DNA of 64,000 bases from Albula goreensis (Eukaryota > Chordata > Actinopteri > Albuliformes > Albulidae), in assembly GCA_022829145.1 (NCBI GenBank), contig CM040758.1, positions 26,617,575-26,681,574 on the forward strand, written 5' to 3'. Each line of letters begins with the position of its first letter. The first letter of the stretch is position 1. The notes under the pieces were generated by a model that did no database searches, was not told the origin of the DNA, and saw nothing but the letters and a program-made list of their open reading frames with translations. This document shows positions 12,315-26,277 of this stretch, piece after piece. A program made the translations under genes and the position numbers.

Positions 12315-15300
12315 CTACATACGGTTTGTATGGTTTCTCTCCTGGTGCGTTTTAAGGTTACGTATCCAGGCAAACCTCTTCCCACAGAGTGAGCAGCTGA
12401 ACGGTTTCTCCCCTGTGTGAACCCTCTGGTGTTTCTTAAGGTTACCCGACTCTGCAAACCACTTCCCACAAAGCGTGCACCTGAACGGTTTCTCTCCGGT
12501 ATGGACTCTCTGGTGTATCTCTACCTTTTTCGGCCGGTTGAAAGCCTTACCGCAATACGTACAAATGAACAGTTTCTCCCTCCTGCCGCCTCTGTGGGCG
12601 CCAACACCCTTCGGCAAAGACAGGTTCTTATCAAAGGGGACACACGCGTTTATATCAGGGGCCATGAAGTGCGGACCTGCTGTGTTGTCCCTCACTGGTA
12701 TTTGTGCATATGGGGGACACATGTCAACGTTTCCTGTGATAATCTCCATTCTGTCTCTCTCTTCTCTGTAAAGTCTGTGCTGTGCTGGGACATTCCCTGA
12801 CACGGCCTCTTCACTCCATACAGAATGCATTTCGGCCTCCTCTTCAGTGGGCACCGAGTCTATCATCACAACCTCCGGTTTCACATCCAGAGACCCTACC
12901 GACAGACTACTGCCAGCGCCTTTCCCTGCAGGGGGACCCGACTGCAGCTCTGAGTGAAACGACAGGCTCTCAGAGTTCGCTTCTGCAGCATAAGAGCAAG
13001 AGGGATCGCTGGCCTCCGTTTCACCGCCCCCCTGTGAGAACAGAGTCCTCAGTTGGCTACTTCTCTCACACAGTAAGTACTCAGGGCAGGGGCTGGTGAG
13101 TCTTGCTGCGCTCTGCTCAGGTGCTGAGGGCTGAAGTGTCTTGCCTCTGTCTCTCTCTGGCTCTGTCTTAAGTGACACTTCCAATCCACTGACCTCCCAA
13201 ACTCCGTGTCGGGTCCTCTGCTGCTCACTGAGCTCCTCTGTGTGATTGGCTGCTTTATTCTGCACTTCCTGAATGGGAGGTCTTTCCCCACCGCCTGGTC
13301 TTGATTCCACCGGCCCTGAAACAAACATAATGAGAATGACACATATTATTATCTTGGAATTTACAGTAGCATTGTGTTTTATGTTGTACTAAACAACCAT
13401 TGATTGTCAACAGCCACTACAAGGGTGATGAACTTAGTAAGGGAGGACAGATGTATGCAAGTTTTTGTTTACACAATAACTTCACACATAAATGCAGATT
13501 CTTTTGTACATAAACCATAACATATGCAGAGGTAAGAATCTTCTTTGGCTATAATTTATGAACTTTAAAATGATAAACTCTGAGGTCTATTTTTTATTTA
13601 CGCATGTCTTCATAAGACTTCTACCTTATCAAACACTTCTTAACACTGAAACTCTGGTAAATTCAGCTACAATGTTCAATATTCAATTCAGTGAGAGCAC
13701 AACAAGGCCTCACCACAGAGAGAATAGACCTGGGGTGCCCAACCCTAGTCCCAGAGAGCCACAGAACCTGCTGCTTTATCCATTCACCTTAAAATCCACA
13801 ATCAAATCAGACCCAAGAAACCAGGGGGAGGTAAATGAACTGAGTTATCAACTGTGTGAACTGATCTATGAATCGATCAAGTGTTGAGTAACAACAAAAC
13901 CCTGCCATTAAAACACCTTGCAGTCCTCCAGGACCCTATAGGAATGCCACACACTCTCTCTGAGTTTTAGACTGTGGAACGTTCCATCTCCTCACAGTTC
14001 AAACTGGACCGTTCCAAGTTTAACATCTCCTGAAAACATTAAGGGGCGTGGCCAATGGCTATACCATGGCGAGGGATGTTCTGTACAGCAACTTAGCATC
14101 AGAGACCCCTGCTGCCAACAGAAACCTACTGTATTTCATCAACCAGACAGGACGGGAGGAAGGGTTGAGAAAAGCATTTTGTGAGGCCATGAAAATTTGG
14201 GTCAGAAATCTCTCGTCTTACCGTCCTTGATGTTCAGCTTTCCCAGTGGGTCGCTCTCCTCCTCCAGTCTCTCCTCCTTTATAAGGAGTGGTTCAGTCCT
14301 TCCCTCCTCCATGTCTGCACACTGTAACAGAGCAACGAGGAGATCAGTCTGACTGAAAAATCAGAGCTAGGTTTATGGATGCACAACATAAATGCTGGCC
14401 TTCAATTAAACTAAAACTTTGTATTAAACTGATTCTTGACCCTTTTGTTAAAACAGGGTATGGATGTGAGGAATTCGGTAATGCATTCATAAAAGATTCA
14501 CACTGAAAGTTTGTCCGATAGAGGCTTTGATTTGTAGTTCCTCAAATTAGCTTTAAAGCTGTTATGACACTTTGGAAGTACAAGACTACACTCAACACAT
14601 AACACAATTTCACTCGTGAATGCAATATTCAGAAACGTTTGAATCTTTGATCCTCATCTTAACAACAATAGAAGGTGAGTGCAGATATTTCTGACAGCTA
14701 AATCCAAAAGAGCTACAGAGCTATGCCCTAGAAGATGCGCTGAATTCCTTAGTAGTCATATTTCTGTAGCCTTTCGTTGCGCTCGTTCAAGGTCCGACTG
14801 AACTACCGATATTCTTCACACATTTGGACACCTGTCTATATTGATTTATTCCGGTCGTTGACAAAATAAAAGAAAGAATCTTCACTTGAGAGAACGCACC
14901 CATTTGCAACAAACAATGAAGGAAATATAACAAACACAATGCTCAAGCGATGGAAGCAGCACATTTTAGGATAAACTGGGTAACTACAAAGAGTAGTAAA
15001 TCACAGCTCCCATTCTTAGGGAAGATCACACTAGCGTTGCAGACTTGGGAATCACAGTCTATTTTCCAGGCATGCGGTGATATTAAACTAATAACTTAAC
15101 AAATGTGCCCTTCAAAAAATGTCCCCTAAAGATATCCCAGACTGCATACGTACACCTGAAGTTACACCTGGAGAACGCTACTGTTAGCTAGCTGACGTTA
15201 GCTAAATGCTGAGGCCAGACCCTCCTCATTACCAATTTTAGCCAGCTAGTTAGCTAAAGTTAGCGATAGGTAATAAGTTGAACTTGAGGTCGCAGGGTAT

Positions 15301-15923
15301 GCAGAGTATCGGGCTGACCTCGGCCCTTAGGGCGTTGTGCTGTACTCCTGTGTGGTCTTGGTCCGTGTCAGCAGCGTCTCCATCTCTCCTCTGGCCGTCC
15401 AACGGCCTGGTGAAGACTCCTCCTTCACCAGGGAAATGGCTTTCTGGAACAGAATTAGCTACTTCAGTTTGGATACAATTCGTAGACTGTTTTGTGGTTT
15501 TGGGGGAAAAAAATCTGACAAAGGAACCTAGCTAATCGATCAGGATTTATTGCTGGTTAAAAAGTTACACATCTTTAAAACAAGCTAGGCTTTTGTTGAA
15601 CTTGCTTGCACACAGTCAAAACGACGCTGTATTGTTGTTTTACTGTCGTTACCTGTGACTGCTCTTCTCATTTTCTCGCAGCCCTGAACTCCTTGAGGGC
15701 GAGCATTCCCGGAGTTCTTCTCTGCACAGGCCCGGGCGACTCGCAGCTCCATCATCTGCAATTTCCTTTTCAGGGCTTTATTTTCTTTCTGACTTTGTGA
15801 CATCTCCAGGCGCAGGACCGCATATCCATCGTCTACGAGTTTGCAGATTTCTGCCACGGCCGCATTCGCCAGTACCTCCATGATGGAGGCTATCTGTGTA
15901 TGAAACGCTACACAATTCGACAT
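12315..15923 (-). CDS. C2H2 zinc-finger protein, unit D (3 fingers), complete
   Basis: Four exons, all in frame: 15653-15923, 15319-15443, 14222-14321 and 12315-13315 (1,497 nt, 498 aa). Exon 1 starts [10 protein letters not shown] and encodes the conserved module ([20 protein letters not shown], then a Lys/Glu/Leu-rich coiled coil); its donor leaves phase 1. Exon 2 (ESHFPGEGG...ALRAE) is divergent, enters in phase 1 and leaves in phase 0 at GAG|GTCAGC. Exon 3 ([11 protein letters not shown]) has LLIKEER. The last exon has a Ser/Glu-rich linker with LKTE and VKPE (SUMO-type) motifs and three fingers at about aa 410-495, the last H-x4-H. The start methionine is chosen by alignment with the other exon-1 copies. 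The linker is almost identical to unit B. Inferred nuclear transcriptional regulator. An ETS-like site lies 179 nt upstream of the start codon. Confidence 0.88.
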
Positions 15924-17980
15924 TGCAGCGGGTAGCTTGCTAGCCTGCTAGCTATCGGTATCCGACGGCTTCACTCCCTGGGTAAACGTCTTGGGGGAGA
16001 TGAGGATTCTTTAGGTTCACAATGTATAGAATGAGAGGTTTATCGATCATTCGGATAAGCTGTTGCCTAGCTGCCGTTCCCGTGTTTTGCCGAGTTAGCC
16101 TATATTTCCGCACTGCTAGGAACAACGGCAAAGATACTGCCACAACGAGATCCCAATCTCCCGCAATCATTTACTCACCCAAACACGGTCACGTGGCATT
16201 GTAAAATGGCGTCGGTCAAATTTATAGGAAGCAGTGGACCACACCACAACAAAACCATGTCACATAAAATCTGTATAATTAATGCAATTCAGGAGCTTAT
16301 TCGATATTTAAAAAAATAGAATTCATGTTTTAAATGTCACAAACAATGCGACCCATTCTCCTTTACCCAGAGAATGACTTTGATACGCCGTTCTCTGTGA
16401 GATTGGACTCTCTTATAATCAACAGCAAAACTATAGATTCTTGTTTTACCGTAAGTACTCAAGTACAAGAGTATATTTCTTCTGTCATTGCACATTTCTA
16501 AAACCACAGGTTGGTAACAGGATATGCGGTTAGACCACAACAAAGTCAAATCATACTAATGACAACAAGACAAGCACTAGAAACTTTTTTTTTGTCTGAA
16601 TACAAAACAAAGTCATGAGGACATTAATCTTGTTAATCAACAGCTATAAAACTGTATGACAAAGTTATACATGTGGTTGTCCAATCCTGAATAACGAAAC
16701 CAACATTTTAAATTTGTTTTACCAATTTCTTTAAATTATCCAACTCTTTTTTTTTTTTTTTTTGGGGGCAATAAATAATTTTCTGCATGAAAAGGTATGT
16801 AAGAACTAAGAGAACTCAGTCACATATTGTGGTTGGTTTTCTGGCAATCACCTCAGCATCAGGTTTTTCTTTGCAACTACAGATTGGAATCACAGTTTTA
16901 CGTTATCCTAATCAACAGGGTTAACTGGAAATTAATAAAAAAAAACATCAGTAAATGCACATCATTTTTTGGGGGTGTCCAGGTATTACATTTTATTTCC
17001 TCATTCCAAAATATACCAACACATTAACATGTATCAATAACTAAAAGTAGGATACATTTCCTTTAACAATATTTTTATTATGTAATAAATAAACTTAAGT
17101 TACTTACATGTTCAGCTACATTGGTTACTGCAGCTACAGAAAAACATTCTTCTGAAGAATATCTGATCACAGATTATTTGTGACCAAAATCAGATTATAG
17201 GATGTACATTAAATGACATAAATGCTTTGAGGTCATACTGGCCTCTAGGGTGATATATATATATTTTTAAATGCATTTACATATGAATAAGGCTGCATTA
17301 TAAGTTATCTGGGTTAAATATGTTGTTCAGTGGTAAAACTGAAGTGCCTCGACTTGATGTCCGTCGCCCTCGTCGTTAGAGAACACAGCTTACGTTGCAC
17401 AGTGAACCCGTACTTTCAGTATTGCCTCTACTGTCCGCTTATCATAGATCAGGTGTGCACAATTGCAGTCCTAAAAAGCCAGAATGAGGGCTGGTTTGTG
17501 TGTTCTTTTTCTCAGGAACACTGAAGTGTCCTTTACAGGCCAGGAATGAAGTCACTCTGTGCTCGTCTCCTCCAAAATGGGAATACTGGAGGGAGGGAAG
17601 ATTGGGCTAGGGTTAGATTTGGTTTCTGGGACACAGTTTCCCCCCCTCAAAGTTTATAGGTAACTGCTTCTTCAGTTTTACCTCATACAGTCTAGAAACC
17701 AGTTCAGAACCTCTGGAGTACCTGACTGAAACAGCAAAAGTCCTTGTCAGTATTCTGGCGTTCAGAAACCTCAACTGATCAAGACATGGGCTGTAACCAA
17801 AAAACCAGCATCCACAGAAGTTCCCAGGACTGAGTTTGAAAATCTCTCTTACGGCATACGAGCTGAGGTGTATTTTCCATGCTTCCCCATCACAGTGTGC
17901 AGATAACTGTTCTTTCTGGTTACTTTATCTCGGTCTGACACAAGGCGTTATCCAGTATGATCCAACAGAGCAACGCTCCA
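15924..17980. other. Promoter of unit D and 3' flank of unit E
   Basis: The first 300 bases are the inferred promoter and 5'UTR of unit D, with an ETS-like site and a CACGTG E-box. The remainder is AT-rich with T-runs and is probably the 3'UTR and downstream flank of unit E. No further gene is recognised. Confidence 0.5.
16102..16115 (-). promoter_or_regulatory. ETS-like element upstream of unit D exon 1
   Basis: This matches 11 of 14 bases of the TTACTTCCGGACTG element (plus strand) found before units E and I, at a similar distance from the start codon (179 nt). A CACGTG E-box is at 16190-16195. The placement is seen in the sequence; the function is inferred. Confidence 0.45.
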
Positions 17981-20900
17981 TCAGAACAAGGAGACGTCGG
18001 TACAGTTTGCAGGGACATGAACACTCTGATGCCTTTTAAGATGACATGAGCGAGTGAAACACTTCCCACAATGTGCACAGCTAAAAGGTTTCTCTCCAGT
18101 GTGGACACTCTGGTGGGACCTTAGGTAAGATGACTGCCCAAACCGCTTTCCGCACTTGGCGCAGCTGAACGGTTTCTCCCCTGTGTGGACTCTCTGGTGT
18201 GCCTTCAGATAACCGGACTGAACAAACCGCTTTCCACACTGCAGACAACGGAAAGGTTTGTCCCCCGTGTGGATGCTCAGGTGTGTCTTAAGGTTACACG
18301 ACTGGGTGAACCTTTTCCCACACTGCGGGCAGCTGAACGGTTTCTCGCCCGTGTGAACTCTCTGGTGAATCTCAAGTTCCTTCGCACGAGGGAAACCCTT
18401 CCCGCAATATTTGCAAATAAACTTCCTCTTTCTTGCGCAAACTTTACGGTGAGTCTTAAATCCTTTTGAGGCAGTGTACCTCCTGTCACCAGCGGGGCCC
18501 CCATTTAGTTCTGGATTAAAGTTCCTCTGGAGTTCCTCTGCCACCATTGTTGTGTTTCCTCCTCCTGTTGTTTGGCCATGTGGTGGACACAACCTGAAAA
18601 CACTGTCCACCATTTGTGCTGCCTCTCTTAGCCTGTCGTCTTGGTAACGTCCACGCTCTGTGTAAACCACTTCAGACACGGTCTCTCCCTTCCAGGTGGC
18701 ATGCAGCTCTGGTTCTAGTTTGATGGGAGAAGAGTTTGGAGCGACCAACTCCGGTTTCATATCACAGGCCCCTAATGCAGGGCTGGTACGGGCAGTGTCA
18801 TTTGCCTTGGGAGTAAACTGCAGCTCAGAGTGAAAGGACAGGCTCTGTGAGTCCTTCTCTGTGGAAAAGGAGCAGCATGGATCCTCAGTCTCTGTGTTTG
18901 TGCTCCCTTCTGTGGGATATGTCTCCAGCTGGCCTGGTCTGTCAAACATTACAAACTCAGCAGAGTCCAGACTGTCCAGTCCTCCTGCCCTGAGTTCAGT
19001 TCCTCTATGCTGGAGTCCCTGGTGTGCACTTTCAGTCTCTGCCTCAGCTTTGAGGACAGGCTCCGGTCCACTGACCTCCCAAACTCCGTGTCGGGTCCTG
19101 TGCTGCTCACTGAGCTCCTCTGTGTGATTGGCTGCTTTATTCTGCACTTCCTGAACAGGAGGTCTTTCCCCACTGCCTGGTCTCCACTCCACAGCCCCTG
19201 TGGGTTAAGATTGAGAACCAGAATTATCGAAAGCATGGTGAAAAGTGAGAATGTAGCATGTTAGCCTCACCACATAATCTGAAACTTCTTCAGCATTTTC
19301 TGTTTACCAGTGGTGTCAACCTAAGTGAGAGTTGGGGAAGCTCTTCCCAGTGTACCTGAGAGAGTGTCTCTTACGTGTTCCTTTCAAGCTCTTAATGAAA
19401 AAATTGGACCAATTACAACCCAAACTCAGGCACTTGTCCAAACTTCTGAGTGGTGATGTTCTGCAGACCTCCAGCACATGCAATCAAGAGATGGGTAATG
19501 GGGATTACCATTAGCTCTAAACACATGTAAACAATATATTACAAACTTCTTTACCAGCTTTTAATTTGCAATATCTGGATGGCTACTCTATACATATTAC
19601 CTGTGATAAACTGAGCTTCCAGGGGCCCCTTCCCCCTCACAAAAGACATGCACAGAGACAAACACACTTACTCTGCTCCCCGCTGTTCAGCTCTCCCAGT
19701 GGATCACTCTCCTCCTCCAGTTTCTCCTCCTTTATAAGGAATGATTCAGTCCTTCCCTCCTCCATGTCTGCACACTGCATCAGCTGTAACAAAGACAAGT
19801 TTTTTGTTAATGGCATTATACCAGATAAAGATTAATTGATCGATTCAGTAATCGATTGATTCACCTTGTGGGCTGAGATGGTAGGCTGCTCTCCGTCTGT
19901 CACAGGTGTGCACTGTCCACCTGTACGCAAGCAGCCGATTGACCGCTTTCCGACTGCCCTCCCCACTGTCTGAAAACAACCTTCTGAAAGAACAAAAATT
20001 TAAAAAAAAAGACACAACCTGTTTACAATCCCCGATGATGATACTAATATTGACAAAAATGCACAAAACATAATAAAATCTAAAAAACCTTTGCCCAGCC
20101 AGTCAATGACTGCAGCACATGGTAGTATAACTGCTTTCCAACAGTGGAGAACATTGTCAGAACTCTTGACTGAAATGGATGGATGGGAAACCACGGGTAC
20201 TGCCTGCTCATGTGAGTGTGACTGTGCTCTCTAAATCCAGCACTTTTCCCCTCAAACTCACAGTAGGAGCAGCAGAGCTGCTGTTTACATAGCAAACTGA
20301 ATGTATTGTCTGGAGAAAATGGTTAACCAAATATATGTGCTATGCAATGAAAATGCATGCATTTTCACCAAGGAAAACATGTTGATTATTAGGCGAGTAG
20401 ATCACTGACCCATAGCAACATAACATTATAAGCTGGAGTCAAGAAGTCAACAGCTTTCTTTGATTACAGTCCATGCAGGTAGCTGATAACATCAATAGAA
20501 CTTCTTACAAGGTTGCAGCCAGGTTGTGGTTATGGAAAACATTGCAGCAACTTTTTGAAACCTATTTATGTACCACCCTATACCATTGATTTCAAGCTTA
20601 AAATTTTTTTTTCCACATAACTTTACACAATGATTTGTATGTATTAATGTCATTCTAACAGCATTGTACAGCAAATAACTCTCCAGAAACCTGTTGGATT
20701 TGATGGCACTTTGTTAAGGATGACCTCCCCATGTGTAAAAGATGCTGAGGTCCAGGAAACAGCGCAAATACCATGCAACTCACCGTTTGTTCTTCCTCTT
20801 GATTCAGTGCACACTTGAACTTCAAAAACAGGGAGATCGCTGTTAGCAGAGCTGTCTCGCGCTTCTGTCGCCTCTGAGCCGGCTCGTGAAACCTGCTGTT

Positions 20901-21069
20901 CCATCATCTGCAGTTTCCTCCTAAGTGCTTCGTTCTCTTTCACGCGCTGGGTCATCTCCAGACGTAAAACCGCATATCCATCGTCTACAAGTTTGCAGAT
21001 TTCTCCAATTGCCGCAGTAGTTAACACCTCCATGATGGAGGTTAGTTGTTTATGAAAAATAATTGACAT
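17981..21069 (-). CDS. C2H2 zinc-finger protein, unit E (5 fingers), complete
   Basis: Four exons: 20784-21069, 19865-19983, 19672-19783 and 17981-19197 (1,734 nt, 577 aa, all junctions in frame). Exon 1 starts MSIIFHKQLTSIMEVL and carries the conserved N-terminal module; the GTG codon further upstream is not used, because alignment with the other copies puts the start at ATG 21069. Exon 2 (EGCFQTVG...VTDGEQPTISAHK) is cysteine-containing and unlike exon 2 of the other units. Exon 3 has [10 protein letters not shown] and FLIKEEK; a second acceptor 9 nt inside (GATGCAG) could drop LMQ. The linker has LKAE and MKPE SUMO-type motifs. Five TGEKP/TGDKP-linked fingers at about aa 427-566 make this the longest finger array in the cluster. 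Inferred nuclear DNA-binding regulator. Confidence 0.9.
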
Positions 21070-21228
21070 TGCACTGTATTCAGTCACACTATTCTTTCAC
21101 GAAATCCTATAGAAAAACTGCGCCGATTTCGTATCCGCCAGGTGTATAAGGGTGAAATACAAATGGGAGGAGTGGGTTGTCACCTTAATGCAAGGCGACT
21201 GAGAAGCACAGCTTGGTGATTGCAGACA

Positions 21229-21242
21229 TTACTTCCGGACTG
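21229..21242 (-). promoter_or_regulatory. ETS-type element upstream of unit E exon 1
   Basis: The plus strand reads TTACTTCCGGACTG; read with the gene it is CAGTCCGGAAGTAA, a full CCGGAAGT ETS core. It lies 160 nt upstream of the start codon and is identical over 14 bases to the element before unit I. Confidence 0.6.
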
Positions 21243-23751
21243 CAGAGGAGGCAACAATGACGGAATATCAAGTTTTACCGTAAAAACTGCAAACCCGGCG
21301 CAAATCTGACCTCCTCTGAACATTGACCAGGTAGCATCCATCACTCGATCATACCGTAAAAAACGTATGCTAAAAAAACGTATGATTGCTGTCAGCATTT
21401 TATTTATTATGATTGTCACCCACAGATTCCACATTTTCAGGACCCAGATGCAAAATATTGAAATTTGTAGTTCTGTGATTTCATGAATCATGTATTGGCT
21501 GGAGCAAACAATCAGCTGTCAATCAGTCACTCATCTGAATCAGTCTGAATCTCTCACTCCCCACAGTAAAACACAAGGCTAATTTAAATCAGCAAATTAC
21601 TGATAGGAGCTTTTGAAACCAAAACACTTTGTCTTCGAACTCCTGTTCTCAATGACAAAGTGTCCACCCTTACATCTGTTAGCTGACAATTAATCAATGC
21701 TAAATGTACCCACTTACAAAAAAATAATTTTCCTTGAAATGTAAGCATGAATGTCTGATGGCTGATCTGGCTTGTTTAAACTCCTTACATTAATATGGAA
21801 TACTAATTTCCCACAACACGTTTGTTTCCGACTCAGTGAGGCATTGTCCAAATATACATTGTTTGAGAACTTTTCTTAAATGCTCACACCTGTTCTTTGA
21901 ACATGTCAATCCACAGAATGATTTCACAAAACTACCCTAAACAAGAGAAACAAGCTTTATTTTCAGGCTTTTGCTTATATACAGACAGACACGTACATAC
22001 ATACATAAATACATACAGATAATGAACAAAAAATTGACCACCTGGATAAATAAAGGACAAGTTCATGAAAAGCAGAAACGACCACAGATGAGTTCACCCC
22101 AACATGCACAGTGTGGAAATGCTGGACAGGCCTTCTTGGTTGTGCCTGAATTCAATTTGGTGCCCTCCTTTCCCTTCTAATTGTGCAAGCGGCAAGGAGG
22201 GTCTAAACCCCCAAAATCAGGGGATCCAACAGTCAGTCAAAAATCATGTGATATCCCATGAGTGTGACAGCAACAGTGCAGGGGAGTTCTGCCTCGTATT
22301 TGTTATTAGCACGTGGGTTTGCCTTTGTTTGGCTTGACTTCCAGTCATTTTCACATTTCACAGATTTGAATAGGTTCAATGTTGCATGGCAAGGGAATTT
22401 AATGTTTAAATGAAATGCTAACTCCTACCTGCACCGCACAGCAGTGGATTAATTGGTGTGCAAACCTAGCGCACCCATTATGGCTTGCATGACTCTAAAG
22501 GGAAACCTCAGTGGCTTTGAAACAGATTTTTGGGGTAGGAGTTTCAGCTTGCAGTTGCTTCACAAACAACAGTGTCTGCAGTGATGTCATCATGGAACTC
22601 TGAGGGGATGACATCATCTGCACCGGGCAACAATGGACGGAATTTTCAATTCAGCTGGCTGTGCATTAAGTCAATATAGAAGGTCCTATCAAGAGTGAGA
22701 GAAGCAGGAGGATCTTTTGACTGCAAATTTAACATTGGTAGACATAACCATCTGAATCAAATTGACTTTACGTTGATGGTTTCATTTTTATGCTGACTAC
22801 CAGTACATGTTTTTTTTTAAAGATGTTGAGGGAAGTACAAAAATAGGAGGGTAGAAAAGATATAAGACACACAAGCATGCAATTGCAGGTCATTATATAT
22901 ACACATTATGACTAGACATATGCATAGATACAGATATAAAATATAAACTGAATATTTTAGATTTTCCTAAAGTGTTTTAACTCTGAAAAACAAAACTGAC
23001 CTTCAAGAATCCTGACATCAATACTATAATATTCCAGCTATGGTTGGACTGAGCATGATAAAAGCATCATACTCAGTATCATAAAAAGTATGGCTTTGCA
23101 ACTTCAACATTAGCCCTGCCCCCCCCCCTTATTTATAATGTACATCCAGATAACAGCTATGCTGCATATAAATGCACCTGCTCCCCCTATTCAAAATGGC
23201 CTAGCATCAGCAATGACTATGGGAGCATCCCAAAGGACAATACTGTGGTAATGGTGTGTGCTGTGCTGTAGAGCCAGACCCTGCTGCCAGCTGGAAACCC
23301 TGTGCAATTCCCAGGCCGAGAGTCGGACAGGAGCTGAACGGGGTTCCCTGTCTGAGATGTATGGGAGGAGCTGGGAGGATGTGTAGCATTCTAAGGCTTA
23401 AAGGCACACATCTGTGCAGGAGCTACTGAGGGGAATGAGAAAGCTGCCCACACAACCGTGTCTTCATTCTAGCGCTATGTTTCTCAGACCTGAACTTGCA
23501 TGTGTGTGTGTCAATTCTGCGTTCTTCCAACGGAGACAACACATGCTAACAGCCTGCGACTTTCACTGAGACATTATATCTTCAGCATAATGTAGTTACC
23601 CTTGTCCAGGCTGTTCAATTAAAAAAAAAAAAAAAAAAAAAAGGTCACTTCTCCTGCTGCGAAAGAGATTTTTTTTTTTACCCTGATCGTGGCACAAGCT
23701 GGAATGGACATGAGTGATAAAATGTTTCTTTTGACTGAGAAAGCAGTCCTG
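21243..23751. other. Intergenic between units E and F
   Basis: No gene is recognised. Long AT-rich stretches, a C-run near 23119 and an A-run at about 23620-23642 occur. The portion next to 23751 is probably the 3'UTR of unit F. No copy of the conserved N-terminal exon is present. Confidence 0.45.
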
Positions 23752-26063
23752 TCACAGGCTGCCAGTGAAAGATTTCCCTCCCGTGTGAAGACTCTGGTGT
23801 CTGATAAGGTTACTAAGGAAAGAGAAGCTCTTCTCACAGTGCGAACAGCTGAAGGGTTTTTCTCCTGTGTGAACCGTCTGGTGCCTCTTTAGATAGCCCG
23901 GCTGAGCGAAGCGCTTCCCGCACTGCGAGCAGCGGAAAGGTCTCTCGCCCGTGTGGACACTCAGGTGCGTTTTGAGGCTGCACAGCTGGCTGAAGCTCTT
24001 TCCGCACTGGGTGCAGCCGAACGGTTTCTCCCCGGTGTGAACCCTCAGGTGGGTTTCCAGGTTTCTGGGCCGGGAGAAACTCTTCCCACAGTACGTGCAG
24101 ATGAAAAGCCTGTCCCTGGCTCCAGGTAAGTAGTGGTTTTTTGTTGCTTGGAGACTGTTGCAGAGGGCGTACCCGTTTGTGACCGAGGATTCGGACTCTG
24201 AATGCGCCTGATTTTCTCTGGATGTCATTGGGTTGTGGCTGGGATACGGGTGTCCACCATTTTCCAGCAGAGAGCCCTCCCTCCCCATGTCCTCTTTGTA
24301 AAGTCTGTATTTTTTGAAAGCTGGTCCTTGCGCTATCCTGCTACTCAGCGCCGAGTGCACGTCAACCACCTCCTTAACAGAGGCAGCGTCCATTACAGAA
24401 CCTGGTTCTGAATGTAGGGAGGACAGACCGTTCGGCACACCTTCCTGCGCTGGGGAAATCTGCTGCATCTCAGAGTGAAAGGACAGGCTCTCTGGGTCCG
24501 TCTCTGCAGAATAAGAGCAGCACGGATCTTCAGTCTCTGTGTTTGCGCTCCCTTGCATACAGTAAGTCCCCAGCTGGCCTGGTCTGTCAAACATTACAAA
24601 CTCAGCAGAGTCCAGGCTGTTCAGTCTCTCTGCTCTGTATTCTTTTCCTCTGTGGTGAAACCTGCGGTCTGCGTTCTCACTCCCTGGCTCGGCTTTTAGG
24701 GCGGGCTCCGGTCCACCGGCTTCCCAAACGCTGCACCTGGCAGTGAGTCTACTGACCTCCCCGTCTGGAACCCTCTCACCTCCACTGCGGGACCTCACGG
24801 CCACTGAGCCCAAACCTGGAACACATATGATCATCAGTGTCACTCATTTATTTAGAGGAATCTCCTATCCACAGTAAATTACAAAACATACTTATAAAAA
24901 GAGTGGAGTCCCACTCATATCATTCCCATACACTTGAGACTGCAGAATTCCAGATGTGGAGATAGATGAGAAGAGGCACAGAACAGAATTAGCAGGACCA
25001 GAGCTTGAACCAACAACCTTCAGAGGCAAGCAAACATATACACACTCGATGGGGAGCTTTACCTCTAAGCCACAACTTCACCACACAAAATATATTCCAA
25101 GGAAAGGACAATTATTAATGCACTTATTCTCCCCAACTGCGAACAATTTGGAATGTATGGCTGTGTAGAATAAGGTCTGTCTGTTACTAACAAGCAGCTG
25201 CGATGGTGTACTGTATGTAGAGGCATAACCTACAGGAAATGCTAAACTACTGTTTTAACACTGGGGAGTACTGCACAGATAACTTGCATGGTATGTTTGC
25301 ATGTCCACAGCAACAAGGTGTCGGCTCCCGTTCCCGGTTCTCTGCTGCTGAAGCCGTTGCTGTTGCTTGTCTGTCTGTTCTCGGTTATTTAAGAAATTAT
25401 AACAGACTCTAAATGTAATCCGAATACTCATCAGATGTGTGACAGTTTTACAGACTGCTGCCGGCATTTAAATTGAACCATATCAGCAAAATGCATCGCA
25501 CTAGATGGCTCATATAATTTGGAGTATGGGGGAAAATTATACTATAGAATTATACAGTAAAATTACCAATTAATTAGGCAAAATGGCAGTAAAATTAGGC
25601 AATTTCAATACCAATTAAGGCCTTTTATTTAAATAATTAAATACTTCCTCACAGAAACCACAGATACCCTGTAGTACAGTTTGTAAAATTACCATTTTAA
25701 TATATTAAATGGTGAAAATAAAATGTAGAGATCTGCATAGGTAATAACATATTAGAACACATCAACGACTAATAAACTGGATTGAACGGGATAAGTTCAC
25801 TCTTGTGTCTGTAGGCATCAGTTCTCGGAATGTAAGTGATGTTTACATCAATGTACCATGCAATTTTGATGCATATTAAAGTAATCGACAATTTATGTTA
25901 TATACATATATATATGCGCCCGATATTATTAGGGATACCATCTTAACTTACTGTCCTCCCTGTTCCTCAGCTCTCTTAGAGGGCTGTGGTTCTCCATGGT
26001 CTCTTTCAGCCTCTCCTCCTTTACATGAAGTGGTTTAGTCCTTCCCTCCTCTTGGTCTGCACT
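23752..26063 (-). CDS. C2H2 zinc-finger protein, unit F (4 fingers)
   Basis: Two exons are visible: exon 3 at 25952-26063 (112 nt; SADQEEGRTK, LHVKEER motif, GTAAGT donor) and the last exon at 23752-24815 (acceptor GTGTTCCAG), 392 codons together. The linker has LKAE and the family block [12 protein letters not shown], whose DNA is identical in C and G. Four fingers follow; finger 1 contacts read R,R,N,T. A final TGGKSF segment after finger 4 looks like the start of another finger cut short by the stop. The ADMEEG methionine is replaced by ADQEEG, and no exon 1 lies before unit G, so the 5' end is unassigned. The exon 1 at 33.0 kb is the nearest candidate. Confidence 0.85.
24955..25080 (-). 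mobile_element. tRNA-derived SINE fragment
   Basis: Read on the minus strand it has an A-box-like GTGGCTTAGAGGTAAAGC and a B-box-like GGTTCAAGCTC about 50 bases apart, the pol III promoter layout of a tRNA-derived SINE. It sits in the intron of unit F. Confidence 0.5.
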
Positions 26064-26277
26064 CTGTAAGAGGAACAAGGAAATTATTTTGAGCTCAAGC
26101 TCTCTGTATCTTCTCAAACAGCCCTCAAACTTATCAAAAAAAAAAAGTTTGGTACAAGCACTGACACACCTAAAGCAGTTTGACAGTGGCTCTCACATGA
26201 ATGTTGACAAAAAAGCTAAAGCAACCAGTTTGTTGGCAACAAATTAATAACAGAATACTGCTCTGAATAATGTATAT

